64,000 nt of DNA, taken from positions 1 through 64,000 of the forward strand of contig JAEOTA010000052.1 in assembly GCA_016840085.1 (NCBI GenBank), read 5' to 3'. A model generated the notes under the pieces. The model ran no database searches and was not told where the DNA came from. It worked only from the letters and a program-made list of their open reading frames with translations. How positions within the stretch are numbered: position 1 is the first letter of the stretch; the number at the start of each line of letters is the position of its first letter. Of this stretch, positions 55,040-64,000 are shown in pieces. Origin of the DNA: Promethearchaeota archaeon. Lineage in GTDB: Archaea > Asgardarchaeota > Lokiarchaeia > Sigyniarchaeales > SOKP01. The translations under genes were made by a program, and so were the position numbers.

Positions 55040-56785
55040 TTATGTATTTTCAAAAAATTCCAAATAATCCCCTAAAGATGCCTTATATCTTTTAAAACTA
55101 AATAGATATTGACCAAATAATTCTGTTAATCGAATTACCATCTGATTAGGGTCAGAGTTTAAATATAATTTATATTTTTCATTTTTTCGTTCTTCTCTGA
55201 TTTTAGCTATTTCCTCAAATTTAAAAAGTTTTTTTATCAATTTTTCATCAGGATGATTTAATTCAATTGTTATTATTTCACCAGATTGAGGTAATTCTTC
55301 AATTAGTTTATTATATGTTCCAATCTTAGATTCATCTTTACTAATAGTCAATATCTGATCGCAATTTGATACAATTCCTTCAGGGCCATGAAATACTAAT
55401 ATCACACGGAATTCTTTTTTAATTTTCTCTATGTAATTATTAAATTTTTCATATTCTAGTCGATCTAAAATTATAAGTGGTATCAAAAACGTAATTATTG
55501 AGGGTGATTGAAGTAAGGCTCTTCCAATTGAAAATAAGAGAAATTCTAATTGTGTTAATTTTGAAAATCTTTTATTCTTTTTATTTAATAATCCCGTAAC
55601 TTCTAAAGCACTGTTGATATACGCTCTTTTTTTGAAAATCATTCTCATTGCTGCTTTTGCAAATAAATCACTCATAATTTCATCTAAACTAGGAGTTATT
55701 CCTGCTTTTTTTAAAATTTGGTTTAAAATTGATTTCTTCTGTTCAATAATTTCTTTAATATTTATACCATAGTAGATTGCTTTCTTAATTTTCATATTTA
55801 GTATTTTTGATTCATAGGCTTGAGGTAAAATAAAGATGCTCTCTTTTTCCTTTTTTTCTAATAATTGAATAGGCGTTCCAAAAATTTCAATAGTTCCAGA
55901 AAAATCGGAGTAACTACCAGAAATAGCTTGAAATAAATTCAAAATATCATAATCATGACTTACATTCTTCAAGTGTTCATCTTCAAAAATTATCCCTATT
56001 GATTTACCTTTATGAATTTTAAATGAAACATTCTTAATACTATCATTTATGGATAGGTTTTTAATAACTAAATATTGAGAGTGTTCCCTTAATAGATCAA
56101 TTTTAAGACGTCTTGATACAAGTTCACATACTTTTTCGATTAATTGATAAATATGTGGTGGATTTATTTCATTCCAATTTTTAATTATCTCTTCTTCATT
56201 AAACTCTCTTTCTTTTAAAACTTTTAAAAGTGTTTTTGAAAAAGAAAATGACGGAATAAGAGGATAATTTTCAAAATTTACCTTTAGTTCTATAACAAAA
56301 TAAGGGAAAGATATTCTTATTTCTTTATGATAAGGATTATTATCAATTACATAATTTTCAAATTTTTCATCAATTAATTTTGCTTCAGTTTCTAGAAGAG
56401 CCAGATGTTTTTGAAATTCCCTTCTAATTAATTTCCTCATACGTCCTATAATTTTACTTGGACTAACAAGACCATCTTCATCAAAATCAGGTTCCACAAT
56501 AATTTCATTAAAATCAATTTCCTCTTCTATTGGAGTATAAATTTCTAATAATGGCACTCCTTTTTCCATAACATCTTTGTTTGTAAAGAATAATACTTCA
56601 AAAAAGGATTTTTTATAAATTAAATTCAAAATTGATGCAATACCAAATGTATTTTCTCTATAAGTCATCCAAAAACGTCTAGAAAATCTAATTGCGTCTA
56701 AAATTTTTAATCTTAGACGCTCCAATTCAATGTTTCTCGGTTCCTCCATTAATTTAGCTTTTTTTAATGCACTAGAGTTTTTCAA
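55040..56785 (-). CDS. Degenerate ABC ATPase-like protein
   Basis: A 581-residue protein with an N-terminal helical domain of about 230 residues followed by a recognisable but ruined ABC ATPase. The first strands are intact (YLVIKNLSINDSIKNVSFKI), but Walker A reads GIIFEDEHLKNVS, with no GxxGxGKS. The signature region reads RFSKLTQLEFLLFSIGRALL, and Walker B reads SIITFLIPLIILD, without the Glu-Pro pair. It cannot be an ordinary ATPase and probably acts as a structural partner to the two active ATPases encoded upstream. I choose the TTG at 56785 as start: GGAGGTG lies seven bases before it, while the ATG at 56749 has no such site. It overlaps the preceding gene by 14 bases. Confidence 0.7.
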   Translation of the reverse strand: MKNSSALKKAKLMEEPRNIELERLRLKILDAIRFSRRFWMTYRENTFGIASILNLIYKKSFFEVLFFTNKDVMEKGVPLLEIYTPIEEEIDFNEIIVEPDFDEDGLVSPSKIIGRMRKLIRREFQKHLALLETEAKLIDEKFENYVIDNNPYHKEIRISFPYFVIELKVNFENYPLIPSFSFSKTLLKVLKEREFNEEEIIKNWNEINPPHIYQLIEKVCELVSRRLKIDLLREHSQYLVIKNLSINDSIKNVSFKIHKGKSIGIIFEDEHLKNVSHDYDILNLFQAISGSYSDFSGTIEIFGTPIQLLEKKEKESIFILPQAYESKILNMKIKKAIYYGINIKEIIEQKKSILNQILKKAGITPSLDEIMSDLFAKAAMRMIFKKRAYINSALEVTGLLNKKNKRFSKLTQLEFLLFSIGRALLQSPSIITFLIPLIILDRLEYEKFNNYIEKIKKEFRVILVFHGPEGIVSNCDQILTISKDESKIGTYNKLIEELPQSGEIITIELNHPDEKLIKKLFKFEEIAKIREERKNEKYKLYLNSDPNQMVIRLTELFGQYLFSFKRYKASLGDYLEFFENT

Positions 56786-59700
56786 CTTTAGGCACCTCCA
56801 TTGCTTTATAACGGAAATATTGTTCCATTTTAGAATCAATTTGTTTTATTTCTTGAATTGAATCTTTACCTGTCTCTTCTTCAATTTTTTCTATCAGATC
56901 ATCAATATTTAAATTAGTAAATATTGAAAAATCTGTACCTGCTTTGTTTTCTAAAACCTTTTCTATCCCTTCAATCATTTCAAGTCTTTCTATCATATTC
57001 TCTTGTATATCAGTGAAAATTATTTCAATTGACCTGCCTTTCCCAGGTAAATTACTTAAAAGCATTTTAGGATCTCCATAATCTATCATTCCACGTTTTC
57101 TACCAAAAATTGCGACAAGATTACAAAATCTGGATTCTTCAGGATAATGTGTTATAACTACTAATGTTGTATTAAATTGTTCATTAATTTTTGTTAATAC
57201 AATCCATAGATGCTCCCTTACCACAGGATCAAGACCTGACGTCGGTTCATCACATATTAAGAACATAGGAGAATGAATTAATCCTATTGCGATACTAACC
57301 CGTCTTTTTTGTCCACCCGACAGATTTTTGACTAATTCATCCATTTTATCTTCAATTTCCAAGCTACGTAAAATTCTTTTAGCTTTACTTATTATTTCTT
57401 TTTCTGTAAGCCCATATTGATTCCCAAAATATAATAAATTCTCAAACGTCGTAAAATTGTGGTATATTTTACCTAAATCTTGCGGGACATAACCATATAT
57501 AGGTCGAATTCTTCTTGATGTACTTCTATTCATATCCATTCCATACACTTGACAGAATCCTGTAATTTTTCTCATACCGAGTAAACCTTTAATGAAAGTA
57601 GATTTACCGGCACCACTCTCTCCTAAAATTCCTAATATTCTACCGTGTTCTACATTCATAGAGACAGAATCTACGATTAGCTTTCCCCCTGCATAAACAC
57701 TTAAATTTTCACAATTTATGGCAGAAAGTTTTTCTAAATAAACTTTATTAAGTTTTCCACCAATTCCTAATAATAACTTAATCCTTTGTGGTATTGAAAG
57801 TCTTTGATACAATTTGAATAAAATGAATAAAGCAATTCCAGCAGCTTCTAGTAATAAGATATAAATTAATAATTGTGTCCATGGTTTAGAATCAAAACTC
57901 TGGTCATATTTTAATTCATCTATGATTATAATACCATTAGCAGTATTTCTTAAATCTCCCCCAAATCCTGGATTATCTCCAACTCCTCCTGTATTTGAAC
58001 TAATACATTGAGCAAACCAATTTAATGTATTTCTAATATTTTCGGGTTGAAATCTATAATCATAAAGACCTTTTGATCCAAAATATGTTATTAAAAATGT
58101 TGATGGCAATCCTAAATAGGCTCCAAGGGCGGGTAAAACTGAAAATGAACCATCAGAAGTCTGTGCATTTTTTAAAAATTCGATTGAAGCTATTTTAGAC
58201 ATTGGTTCAGAATTTAATAAATCTGTAAATATCTCTAATGCAAAATACGTTGAAATCACATCACTATGAAATCCCACAAATATTGAAAATCCACCATCAG
58301 GATTTTGACATGATCTCAACCAATGAGTAAGATTAACATTATCGATAAAAGCTAACCTGTCAAGAATATCAAGTGAATATAATCCCCAATATGTACTCTC
58401 CATAGTAGAAATGTTGGAATTAATGAAATACAAGAAAACTTGATGAAATGGACCATACATTGATAAAATTACATCCACATCTCCCCCGATCTTAAAACCA
58501 CCATCAGGATTCTGGAGATCAACCAAATATTTTGTTATATTCCCAATTTCAAATTCATCAAACCATTTATTAGTAGAAGGGTAAAGCATGTTGTAAATAT
58601 TCAACCCACAATAAGTAGCAAATAGAGTTGTGTTTTCCCCTGGAGTGGATGCAAAACCTCCTTCATATTGATTATAACATTGGTCAACAAAGAGCAAAAT
58701 ATTCTCTAAGATATCTTTAGTAATGAAATCTTCATCAATATATACAGAATTATATTTATAAAGTGCAGATACTCCATAAAAATTAGCTTCAATCGTCGTA
58801 CGACCAAATAAAGAATTTTTACCTTGAAACAAATGAAGCCATTCATAATATCTTAAAGTAGAATTTATAATATCATTATTATTTATTAATTTATCTTGTT
58901 TGAGAATTTCAATTGATTTCAGTGCAGCCCATCCAGGAGTAAAATCTGAAATAGAATCTGATCCCGGACGTGATCCAAAACCTCCATCTGAATTAGAGCA
59001 GTTAATAATATATTCAAGGGTTTTATTCTCATTAAAAGATAAAGGTTTTGGTAAATTTAGTATTTTTAAAGATGATAAAGCATAATATGTTGATTCTACA
59101 TCAGAAACTCCCCCTGGAATGTTTGCAAATCCTCCATCTATAATACTATAAAGTGACCCTATATAAATCCAAATTGCAAATTCTTCTGTAGCTGTATAAG
59201 TCATGTTCATTCCAAGAAAAGCTTTTATTCCATAATATGTTATTTCGGCTGATGCAATACTCAGATCATCATTCGTTAATTTATAGCTACCAGCAAGCCA
59301 AGTGGCATTAATATATTTTGATATGTTTTCATTTTTGAGAACAACACCAGCATTTAACATATTCGCCAAATCAATAGCACAAGATGTAGAAATTATATCT
59401 GATTCATTAAGGAATGATATTAACTTAAACCCCTCGCCATTATCTTTCAAGGAATTATTAAGATAATTTACAATATTTTCTGTCTTATTTTGTTGAATTT
59501 TTCGATTCAAATAAGATTTATTGGCAATCTCAAGAGTTTTTATTGCACTATGGGTAGAAATCATACTCCCAAGTCCACCCACATCTGAATATGAACCATC
59601 GTAGTTTTGTTTTTCAAAAATATAATCAAAAAAGATATTTGGTCTTAGTTTTCTTATGTATTTATTTGAAATATTATTAGGATTTTCTAAACTAGAAGAA

Positions 59701-59873
59701 AATTCCTCAGCAATAGAAAAGTTTATTGAGTCAATTGCTCTGAAATTTGAATCTAAATTAGGTTCAATAAATAAGCCAAGATCATTTTGATGAGTCCATG
59801 CAAAAAAAGCAACGTTATCTTTAATGAATTTAACATCATCTTCTTCTATGTATGATGTATAACGAACATTCAC
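56772..59873 (-). CDS. Toroid-domain/ABC ATPase fusion protein
   Basis: At least 1033 residues. Residues about 85-650 contain eight or nine repeats with the GGFxxxxG...STYxALxxL pattern of prenyltransferase/squalene-cyclase alpha/alpha-toroids (for example GGFANIPGGVSDVESTYYAL at 248-267). The catalytic DxDD of cyclases is absent. A transmembrane helix (665-692) leads to a complete ABC ATPase: Walker A GESGAGKST (751-759), LSGGQKRR (851-858), Walker B FLICDEPTSG (871-880) and ITHYPEE. For the toroid to be outside and the ATPase inside, another membrane helix is needed at the N-terminus. The frame continues upstream of the GTG at 59873 and encodes one (LLKLIIILGILVGVPIITLA); the probable start is ATA at 59966 after AAGGTGAT. 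It sits in an exporter operon. Confidence 0.85.
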   Translation of the reverse strand: MNVRYTSYIEEDDVKFIKDNVAFFAWTHQNDLGLFIEPNLDSNFRAIDSINFSIAEEFSSSLENPNNISNKYIRKLRPNIFFDYIFEKQNYDGSYSDVGGLGSMISTHSAIKTLEIANKSYLNRKIQQNKTENIVNYLNNSLKDNGEGFKLISFLNESDIISTSCAIDLANMLNAGVVLKNENISKYINATWLAGSYKLTNDDLSIASAEITYYGIKAFLGMNMTYTATEEFAIWIYIGSLYSIIDGGFANIPGGVSDVESTYYALSSLKILNLPKPLSFNENKTLEYIINCSNSDGGFGSRPGSDSISDFTPGWAALKSIEILKQDKLINNNDIINSTLRYYEWLHLFQGKNSLFGRTTIEANFYGVSALYKYNSVYIDEDFITKDILENILLFVDQCYNQYEGGFASTPGENTTLFATYCGLNIYNMLYPSTNKWFDEFEIGNITKYLVDLQNPDGGFKIGGDVDVILSMYGPFHQVFLYFINSNISTMESTYWGLYSLDILDRLAFIDNVNLTHWLRSCQNPDGGFSIFVGFHSDVISTYFALEIFTDLLNSEPMSKIASIEFLKNAQTSDGSFSVLPALGAYLGLPSTFLITYFGSKGLYDYRFQPENIRNTLNWFAQCISSNTGGVGDNPGFGGDLRNTANGIIIIDELKYDQSFDSKPWTQLLIYILLLEAAGIALFILFKLYQRLSIPQRIKLLLGIGGKLNKVYLEKLSAINCENLSVYAGGKLIVDSVSMNVEHGRILGILGESGAGKSTFIKGLLGMRKITGFCQVYGMDMNRSTSRRIRPIYGYVPQDLGKIYHNFTTFENLLYFGNQYGLTEKEIISKAKRILRSLEIEDKMDELVKNLSGGQKRRVSIAIGLIHSPMFLICDEPTSGLDPVVREHLWIVLTKINEQFNTTLVVITHYPEESRFCNLVAIFGRKRGMIDYGDPKMLLSNLPGKGRSIEIIFTDIQENMIERLEMIEGIEKVLENKAGTDFSIFTNLNIDDLIEKIEEETGKDSIQEIKQIDSKMEQYFRYKAMEVPKVEKL

Positions 59874-59962
59874 TAGCGCTAATGTAATAATAGGTACACC
59901 AACGAGAATACCTAGAATTATTATTAATTTTAGTAATCGCTTACTTTTGCGACCTAAACTTA

Positions 59963-60997
59963 TTATTTTTTTATCACCTTCACGTTCTCGAGACTTTTTT
60001 CTTTTTCTTCTTCCATTTGAATCCGTATTTGAAAGTATCGTCTAAAAGTAGCAATGTCTTTACTCATTGATTTAACAATTATATTATTTTCAATCATATA
60101 GTGAATCAATTTTGGCAGATTTTCTTCAAAATCTCCCAAGAGAACTTCAATTGCTTCATTTCCAACCCTAATAATTCTTCTTATCGGTGGAAAATTTCTA
60201 ATAAATTCGATAATCCTTTCATTTAGATTTTCAATTGTAAATCTTGCTATTAATCCTTCACTTGGTAAAGAGGAAATTAGGTTTTGAGAAGTATCAAACT
60301 CTAATAGCTTTCCTTCCCTTAGAATAGCCGCTTTATCACATATTAAAGCGGCTTCCAAATCATGTGTAATTATAAACATCGTTGTATTCAATTTCTGGTT
60401 TAATTTCTTTAAATAACTTAGTATATCATAGCGTTTTGAAGCGTCAACCCCCGTTGTTGGCTCATCTAGGAATAGAACGTCGGGGTTATGAATTAATCCG
60501 ATAGCCATTGATAATCGCTTTTTTTCTCCCCCACTCATCCGTTTAACACTCTTATTCCATGTATCTTCAGGGATATCAAGGATTTTAAATAACCTTTCAG
60601 CAGTTTCTTGTGCTTTTTGTTTATTCATTCCATAGGTAGATGTGAAAACTTCTACATTTACCATCGGATCTAATTCAAAATACAAATTCAACAATTCGAG
60701 TTGTGGAACATAACCGATATTGCTAAGAATCCGAGCATGGTTACTCTTTTTTTCAGGAGATAACCCAGTTACCTTCACCGTTCCAGTCCAATGCTTTTTT
60801 TCGATTTGACATGTCATTACTCTCACTATAGTTGTTTTTCCAGCTCCTGAGATTCCAAAAAGTCCAATAATTTCTCCCTGATTAACAACAAAGGAAACAT
60901 CATGAACAACATGTTTTTCACCGAATTTAACATTTAGATCCCTAACATCTACCATTCTCTTTTTTGATTTCAATGAAATGATATTTCTACACCTCAT
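59963..60997 (-). CDS. ABC transporter ATP-binding protein
   Basis: A 344-residue ATPase of an ABC-2-type exporter. It has Walker A GISGAGKTT (48-56), the Q-loop in YVPQLELLN, signature MSGGEKKRLSM (154-164), Walker B VLFLDEPTTGVD (174-185) and the H-loop ITHDLE. The C-terminal 100 residues form the extra domain common in exporter ATPases of the CcmA/DrrA type. It overlaps the end of the permease upstream by 11 bases. The ATG at 60997 is used here, but an internal ATG at 60955 (MVDVRDLNVKFGEK) or a non-AUG codon after GAGGTG is possible. Confidence 0.92.
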   Translation of the reverse strand: MRCRNIISLKSKKRMVDVRDLNVKFGEKHVVHDVSFVVNQGEIIGLFGISGAGKTTIVRVMTCQIEKKHWTGTVKVTGLSPEKKSNHARILSNIGYVPQLELLNLYFELDPMVNVEVFTSTYGMNKQKAQETAERLFKILDIPEDTWNKSVKRMSGGEKKRLSMAIGLIHNPDVLFLDEPTTGVDASKRYDILSYLKKLNQKLNTTMFIITHDLEAALICDKAAILREGKLLEFDTSQNLISSLPSEGLIARFTIENLNERIIEFIRNFPPIRRIIRVGNEAIEVLLGDFEENLPKLIHYMIENNIIVKSMSKDIATFRRYFQIRIQMEEEKEKSLENVKVIKK

Positions 60998-62306
60998 ATT
61001 GTCTTCTTTTGAAAATTAAAAAGGAAACCACTATTAACACTATACTAATTGCTAATAACCAAAAGAAGTGGAGTCCAAATATAGACTGACCTTTTTGAAT
61101 TATGCCACGAAGCAACGGGTCTCCATGAGATAATGGTAGAATATATGCGATAACTTGTAAATAGGGAGGCATGTTTTCAATAGGAATGAATATACCACTT
61201 AATAAAACAGCCACAAGAAAAGTAGCGAGAAATAATTGGTTAGCCTGAGTTTTTGTTTTGCTTTGTGAACTAATAAAAACACCCATCGTTAATCCAGAAA
61301 ACCCTATCATAAACAACGCTAGAAATAAATCTGGGATGGTACCAGCTACATATAAACCCATAGATAAACCGCTAATTATTAATAGAGTAACTTGAAATAG
61401 TAATACAAGGGTATAGGTGATATATTTAGAAAGTAAAATCTCTGATCTCTTTACAGGAGTAAGTAAAAGTCGTGCTATTGGTTTCTCCTGGACAATTACT
61501 AAAATAGATAACACTAATGCAATACCAAAAACCATAAAAGAGAGAGCCATAATTATGCTAGTATTGAAATTTCTGCTATACCCTTCAGGAATAGCAAATT
61601 CTTCAAACCCTTGAACCGTAAATTGTGGAGTCAGATTATTGTCATTTATGAATATTTTGATTGAATCATAGACAGAATTTAGATTCTGTTGAATATATTG
61701 AATATTTGAGGAATCAGGAATACAATCGATCAAACCAGGTAATCCCCATTCTAGGAATTCAGTAAAATCGACCGGTAATGATATGATAACATTGATTGTT
61801 CCTGATAGTAATTCATTTCTAGCCTCTTCCATAGCATAAATTTCCTCTGTTGCATTATAAAATCGAACTAATTCAAGCATTTTTGATTTATTTACTGCGT
61901 CTACATACGGCATAGTATAGTTATCTAATTTTGATTCAGTAAAGTCATTTTGATTGATAAATGTATTAGAATCATAAGATATTAATATACAGGGTATGGC
62001 GTCGGTTTCTTGAGGCACATCTGTCAATGTAAAGCCCAACATGATAATTATTAAAGGGGGCATCACAATTGCTAGGAATAAATTGAATTTATCCGTCCAT
62101 AAAAGCCTAAACTCTTTTTTAACTTGTTTTAAGATTCTAAGAGCATTGGTTTTTAAACCTGAAATTTTTTTAATAACTTTTTTAGAATCAGGTTTTAATG
62201 TTAATATTCTATTTTTGACTTTTTCAAGATTTGGTTTTAATTTCGAAAATTTATTTTTGAATTTTTTAATACCAGGCTTTAAAGATCTCTTCTTCAATTT
62301 TGTCAT
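60987..62306 (-). CDS. ABC-2 type permease with 14-residue N-terminal repeats
   Basis: A 439-residue membrane component. After a strongly basic N-terminus comes the first helix (FNLFLAIVMPPLIIIMLGF), a large extracellular loop of about 170 residues, and five further helices with the ABC-2 signature region (ARLLLTPVKRSEILLSKYIT and LSGIFIPIENMPPYLQVIAY). This is the YhgE/DrrB-like exporter layout. Residues 9-64 are four tandem 14-residue units, each beginning LKP or LKT, that would form a basic cytosolic helix. The start codon directly follows the preceding gene's stop. Confidence 0.9.
   Translation of the reverse strand: MTKLKKRSLKPGIKKFKNKFSKLKPNLEKVKNRILTLKPDSKKVIKKISGLKTNALRILKQVKKEFRLLWTDKFNLFLAIVMPPLIIIMLGFTLTDVPQETDAIPCILISYDSNTFINQNDFTESKLDNYTMPYVDAVNKSKMLELVRFYNATEEIYAMEEARNELLSGTINVIISLPVDFTEFLEWGLPGLIDCIPDSSNIQYIQQNLNSVYDSIKIFINDNNLTPQFTVQGFEEFAIPEGYSRNFNTSIIMALSFMVFGIALVLSILVIVQEKPIARLLLTPVKRSEILLSKYITYTLVLLFQVTLLIISGLSMGLYVAGTIPDLFLALFMIGFSGLTMGVFISSQSKTKTQANQLFLATFLVAVLLSGIFIPIENMPPYLQVIAYILPLSHGDPLLRGIIQKGQSIFGLHFFWLLAISIVLIVVSFLIFKRRQYEV
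62115..62282 (-). repeat. Four 42-base tandem units in the permease N-terminus
   Basis: Four protein units of exactly 14 residues: LKPGIKKFKNKFSK, LKPNLEKVKNRILT, LKPDSKKVIKKISG, LKTNALRILKQVKK. Period, the initial Leu-Lys and the basic pattern are kept while the rest varies. The array lies in front of the first membrane helix and would face the cytosol. Confidence 0.7.
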
Positions 62307-63461
62307 TTACACCTCCAATTTCTTAAACATATAGATGATATAAGCTAATGTAACGTAAATCAAAGAACTTAAGTTAAGCCAAAATAGACTTACCAAATTT
62401 GGTGATAATCCTTTTAGAGTTATATCTGTTATCATTGGTATAGCATTAGATAATGGAAGTAAATTCATAAAAATTTGCATTCCTCCTTCAGTATCACCTA
62501 AAGGAAGAAGGCTTCCTGAAAAAAGCATTATTACTATGAACATAATTAAGTACATTTGATTTGCACTTTGTTCCGTAGGGCTTAAAGCCGAAATAAATAA
62601 TCCAATACAAATACCGCTAAAACCAATCATAATTAAAACTAAAAAGAATAAAAACAACGAACCTAAACTGTATAATCCAAAGAAAGCGGTCATTACAAAA
62701 ATTTCAGTTGATTGTAATAACATAATTACAGAATTCGCAATTAATTTGCTTAAAATTATTTCTCTTTTAGCAGTTGGAGTTATAAGCATCCGAGGAAGTG
62801 GTGCCTCAGAAACTATTGAGAGTGAAGTTAAATTCATGGTAGTTCCAAGAATTATAATGGGCAAAATTAATGGGATTGCATAATTTAGAATTGCTGACTC
62901 CCAAAAGGGTACATCAAATTCTAGATATGGTACCATAATCGTAAAATTAGCTATCATATCTGTTTGGGCTCTAAATAAAGCGATCGGCTCTTGAATAGCT
63001 ATTTCAATGGCTGATATTGCTTGGAAATCTGATCCATCAATATGATAAATTAGAACTGGATTTGTTTTATTTTCAACTGATTCTGAAAAATTTTCTGGTA
63101 AAATAATGATTATGTCAATATCACCATTCTTAAGAAAATTATAACAATTTTGATATGCATTATCAAATTCTTCTGAATCTGTTGCATTATAATACTTGTA
63201 AAGATCCCATGTTGAGGTTTCATTTTGCATTATCGAAATAAACATCTTATCATGCTTTGAAGAATTAGATGGAAAATCATCATATGTTGGCATATAATCT
63301 CTAGTTACAATAGCTCCGGTAAAGAATTTTGTGGGACCTCCTCCTGTAGTAAGACCAAAAACAAGAATTAAAATTACTGGGATTATAAATAATAAAATTA
63401 ATGTCCTTTTATCAGATTTAATTCTTCCAAATTCTTTTCTGATTAATCCGCCTAGATACAT
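62307..63461 (-). CDS. ABC-2 type permease
   Basis: A 384-residue membrane subunit, first gene of the exporter cluster. It begins MYLGGLIRKEFGRIKSDKRT followed by the first helix (LILLFIIPVILILVFGLTTG), a 150-residue extracellular loop, then five helices with APLPRMLITPTAKREIILSK and LFSGSLLPLGDTEGGMQIFM. It is homologous to the following permease, so the exporter most likely uses a heterodimeric channel. The 240-base region upstream is shared with the divergent acyl-CoA synthetase gene and should contain the operon promoter. Confidence 0.9.
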   Translation of the reverse strand: MYLGGLIRKEFGRIKSDKRTLILLFIIPVILILVFGLTTGGGPTKFFTGAIVTRDYMPTYDDFPSNSSKHDKMFISIMQNETSTWDLYKYYNATDSEEFDNAYQNCYNFLKNGDIDIIIILPENFSESVENKTNPVLIYHIDGSDFQAISAIEIAIQEPIALFRAQTDMIANFTIMVPYLEFDVPFWESAILNYAIPLILPIIILGTTMNLTSLSIVSEAPLPRMLITPTAKREIILSKLIANSVIMLLQSTEIFVMTAFFGLYSLGSLFLFFLVLIMIGFSGICIGLFISALSPTEQSANQMYLIMFIVIMLFSGSLLPLGDTEGGMQIFMNLLPLSNAIPMITDITLKGLSPNLVSLFWLNLSSLIYVTLAYIIYMFKKLEV

Positions 63462-63702
63462 TATTTAAGGCTTAAAAGTAAAATTGTTGTAATCTTAAGA
63501 GTTAATAAGATGCTTTTATAATAAACATTTATTGTCAAAATTATCCAATTACCTTAATATTTTTTCTACAAAATATATTTTATTTAAAGAAGTTATTCTA
63601 TTCTAACTAAATAATCTAAATCTTTAAGTTATATTAATTATTTTTGTAATTATTATTTCTCATTCAATTGATTCTAAATAGAGGTTGACTACTACGTCAG
63701 AT

Positions 63703-64000
63703 ATGGAGATTTTTTTTAATCCTAAAACAGTAGCCATAATAGGAGCATCAGAAAAACCAAAATTTGGTATAGGAACAACGACCTACCTTCTAAATTCAAA
63801 TTTTAAAACATATCCGGTTAATATTAACAGCGATATTATTTTTGGTCATAAAGCTTATAAAACTGTTAAAGATATACCTGAGAGTATTGATTTAGCAATA
63901 ATAATCGTTAGCAATGAATTTGTGCTTCAAGCCATAAAAGATTGTGTTGAAAAAGAAGTAAAAGGAATAATTATAGAATCAGCAGGATTTGCGGAAACAG
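63703..64000 (+). CDS. ADP-forming acyl-CoA synthetase, alpha part (incomplete)
   Basis: The gene begins MEIFFNPKTVAIIGASEKPK and continues with a Rossmann CoA-binding domain: the FKTYPVNINSD strand, KTVKDIPESIDLAIIIVSNE, then KGIIIESAGFAETG at the window edge. This is the N-terminus of ADP-forming acetate/acyl-CoA synthetase (ACD), which makes ATP from acyl-CoA in fermentative archaea. The gene is cut by the window end after about 99 codons, so whether alpha and beta parts are fused cannot be seen. Confidence 0.9.
   Translation, partial: MEIFFNPKTVAIIGASEKPKFGIGTTTYLLNSNFKTYPVNINSDIIFGHKAYKTVKDIPESIDLAIIIVSNEFVLQAIKDCVEKEVKGIIIESAGFAET

Overview
The window is AT-rich (roughly 30% GC by eye) and archaeal. 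It carries an archaeal-type glutamyl-tRNA synthetase, SRP19, ribosomal protein S8e, a proteasome beta subunit, a single-fold archaeal histone, a Hef/FANCM-type helicase and an intron-bearing tRNA-Pro. Several genes have the flavour of Asgard archaea, most likely a Lokiarchaeia-type genome: a leucine-rich-repeat protein with a distinctive N-terminal domain, a longin-like membrane protein, a JAMM metalloprotease, a very long coiled-coil protein with a C-terminal membrane anchor, and surface beta-helix and Kre9/KNH-type proteins. That assignment is inference from gene content, not from a phylogeny.

Layout. 0-8 kb: gltX, a zinc-ribbon coiled-coil protein, a frameshifted LRR gene, a CPBP-type membrane protease and an MtxX-like protein. 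8-12 kb: a GH3 beta-glycosidase and an aldo/keto reductase on the minus strand. 13.7-16 kb: information-processing genes (tRNA-Pro, srp19, hypA, rps8e, psmB). 16-19 kb is a gene graveyard: a relic of a second proteasome subunit, a PD-(D/E)XK nuclease, a membrane-HNH gene split by a homopolymer frameshift, a decapitated HTH regulator, and a relic of a second gltX. 19-34 kb: metabolic and hypothetical genes, including a ferredoxin-nitroreductase, a foreign-looking class III CoA-transferase, an M28 peptidase, the histone, an isochorismatase-like hydrolase and an acyl-CoA synthetase. 35-53 kb mixes envelope proteins (beta-helix protein, legumain-like protease with an inserted module, Kre9/KNH protein) with a Hef-type helicase, a 1504-residue coiled-coil protein and a GlcD/GlcF-like oxidoreductase pair whose FAD subunit is frameshifted.

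The most distinctive system is the minus-strand cluster at about 53.5-63.5 kb. It runs: two ABC-2 permeases, a canonical ABC ATPase, a protein fusing a probable extracytoplasmic alpha/alpha-toroid (prenyltransferase/squalene-cyclase-type repeats) through a membrane segment to a second active ABC ATPase, a degenerate ABC ATPase without Walker A or B, a longin-like protein with membrane helices, and a small Cys/His protein. Gaps and overlaps are minimal over the five ABC genes. I read this as a single exporter in which an external binding domain is covalently tied to the motor. The window ends inside an ADP-forming acyl-CoA synthetase gene.

Several breaks (LRR, membrane-HNH, FAD oxidase) look like one-base shifts, two of them in homopolymers, so assembly error must be excluded before calling them pseudogenes.
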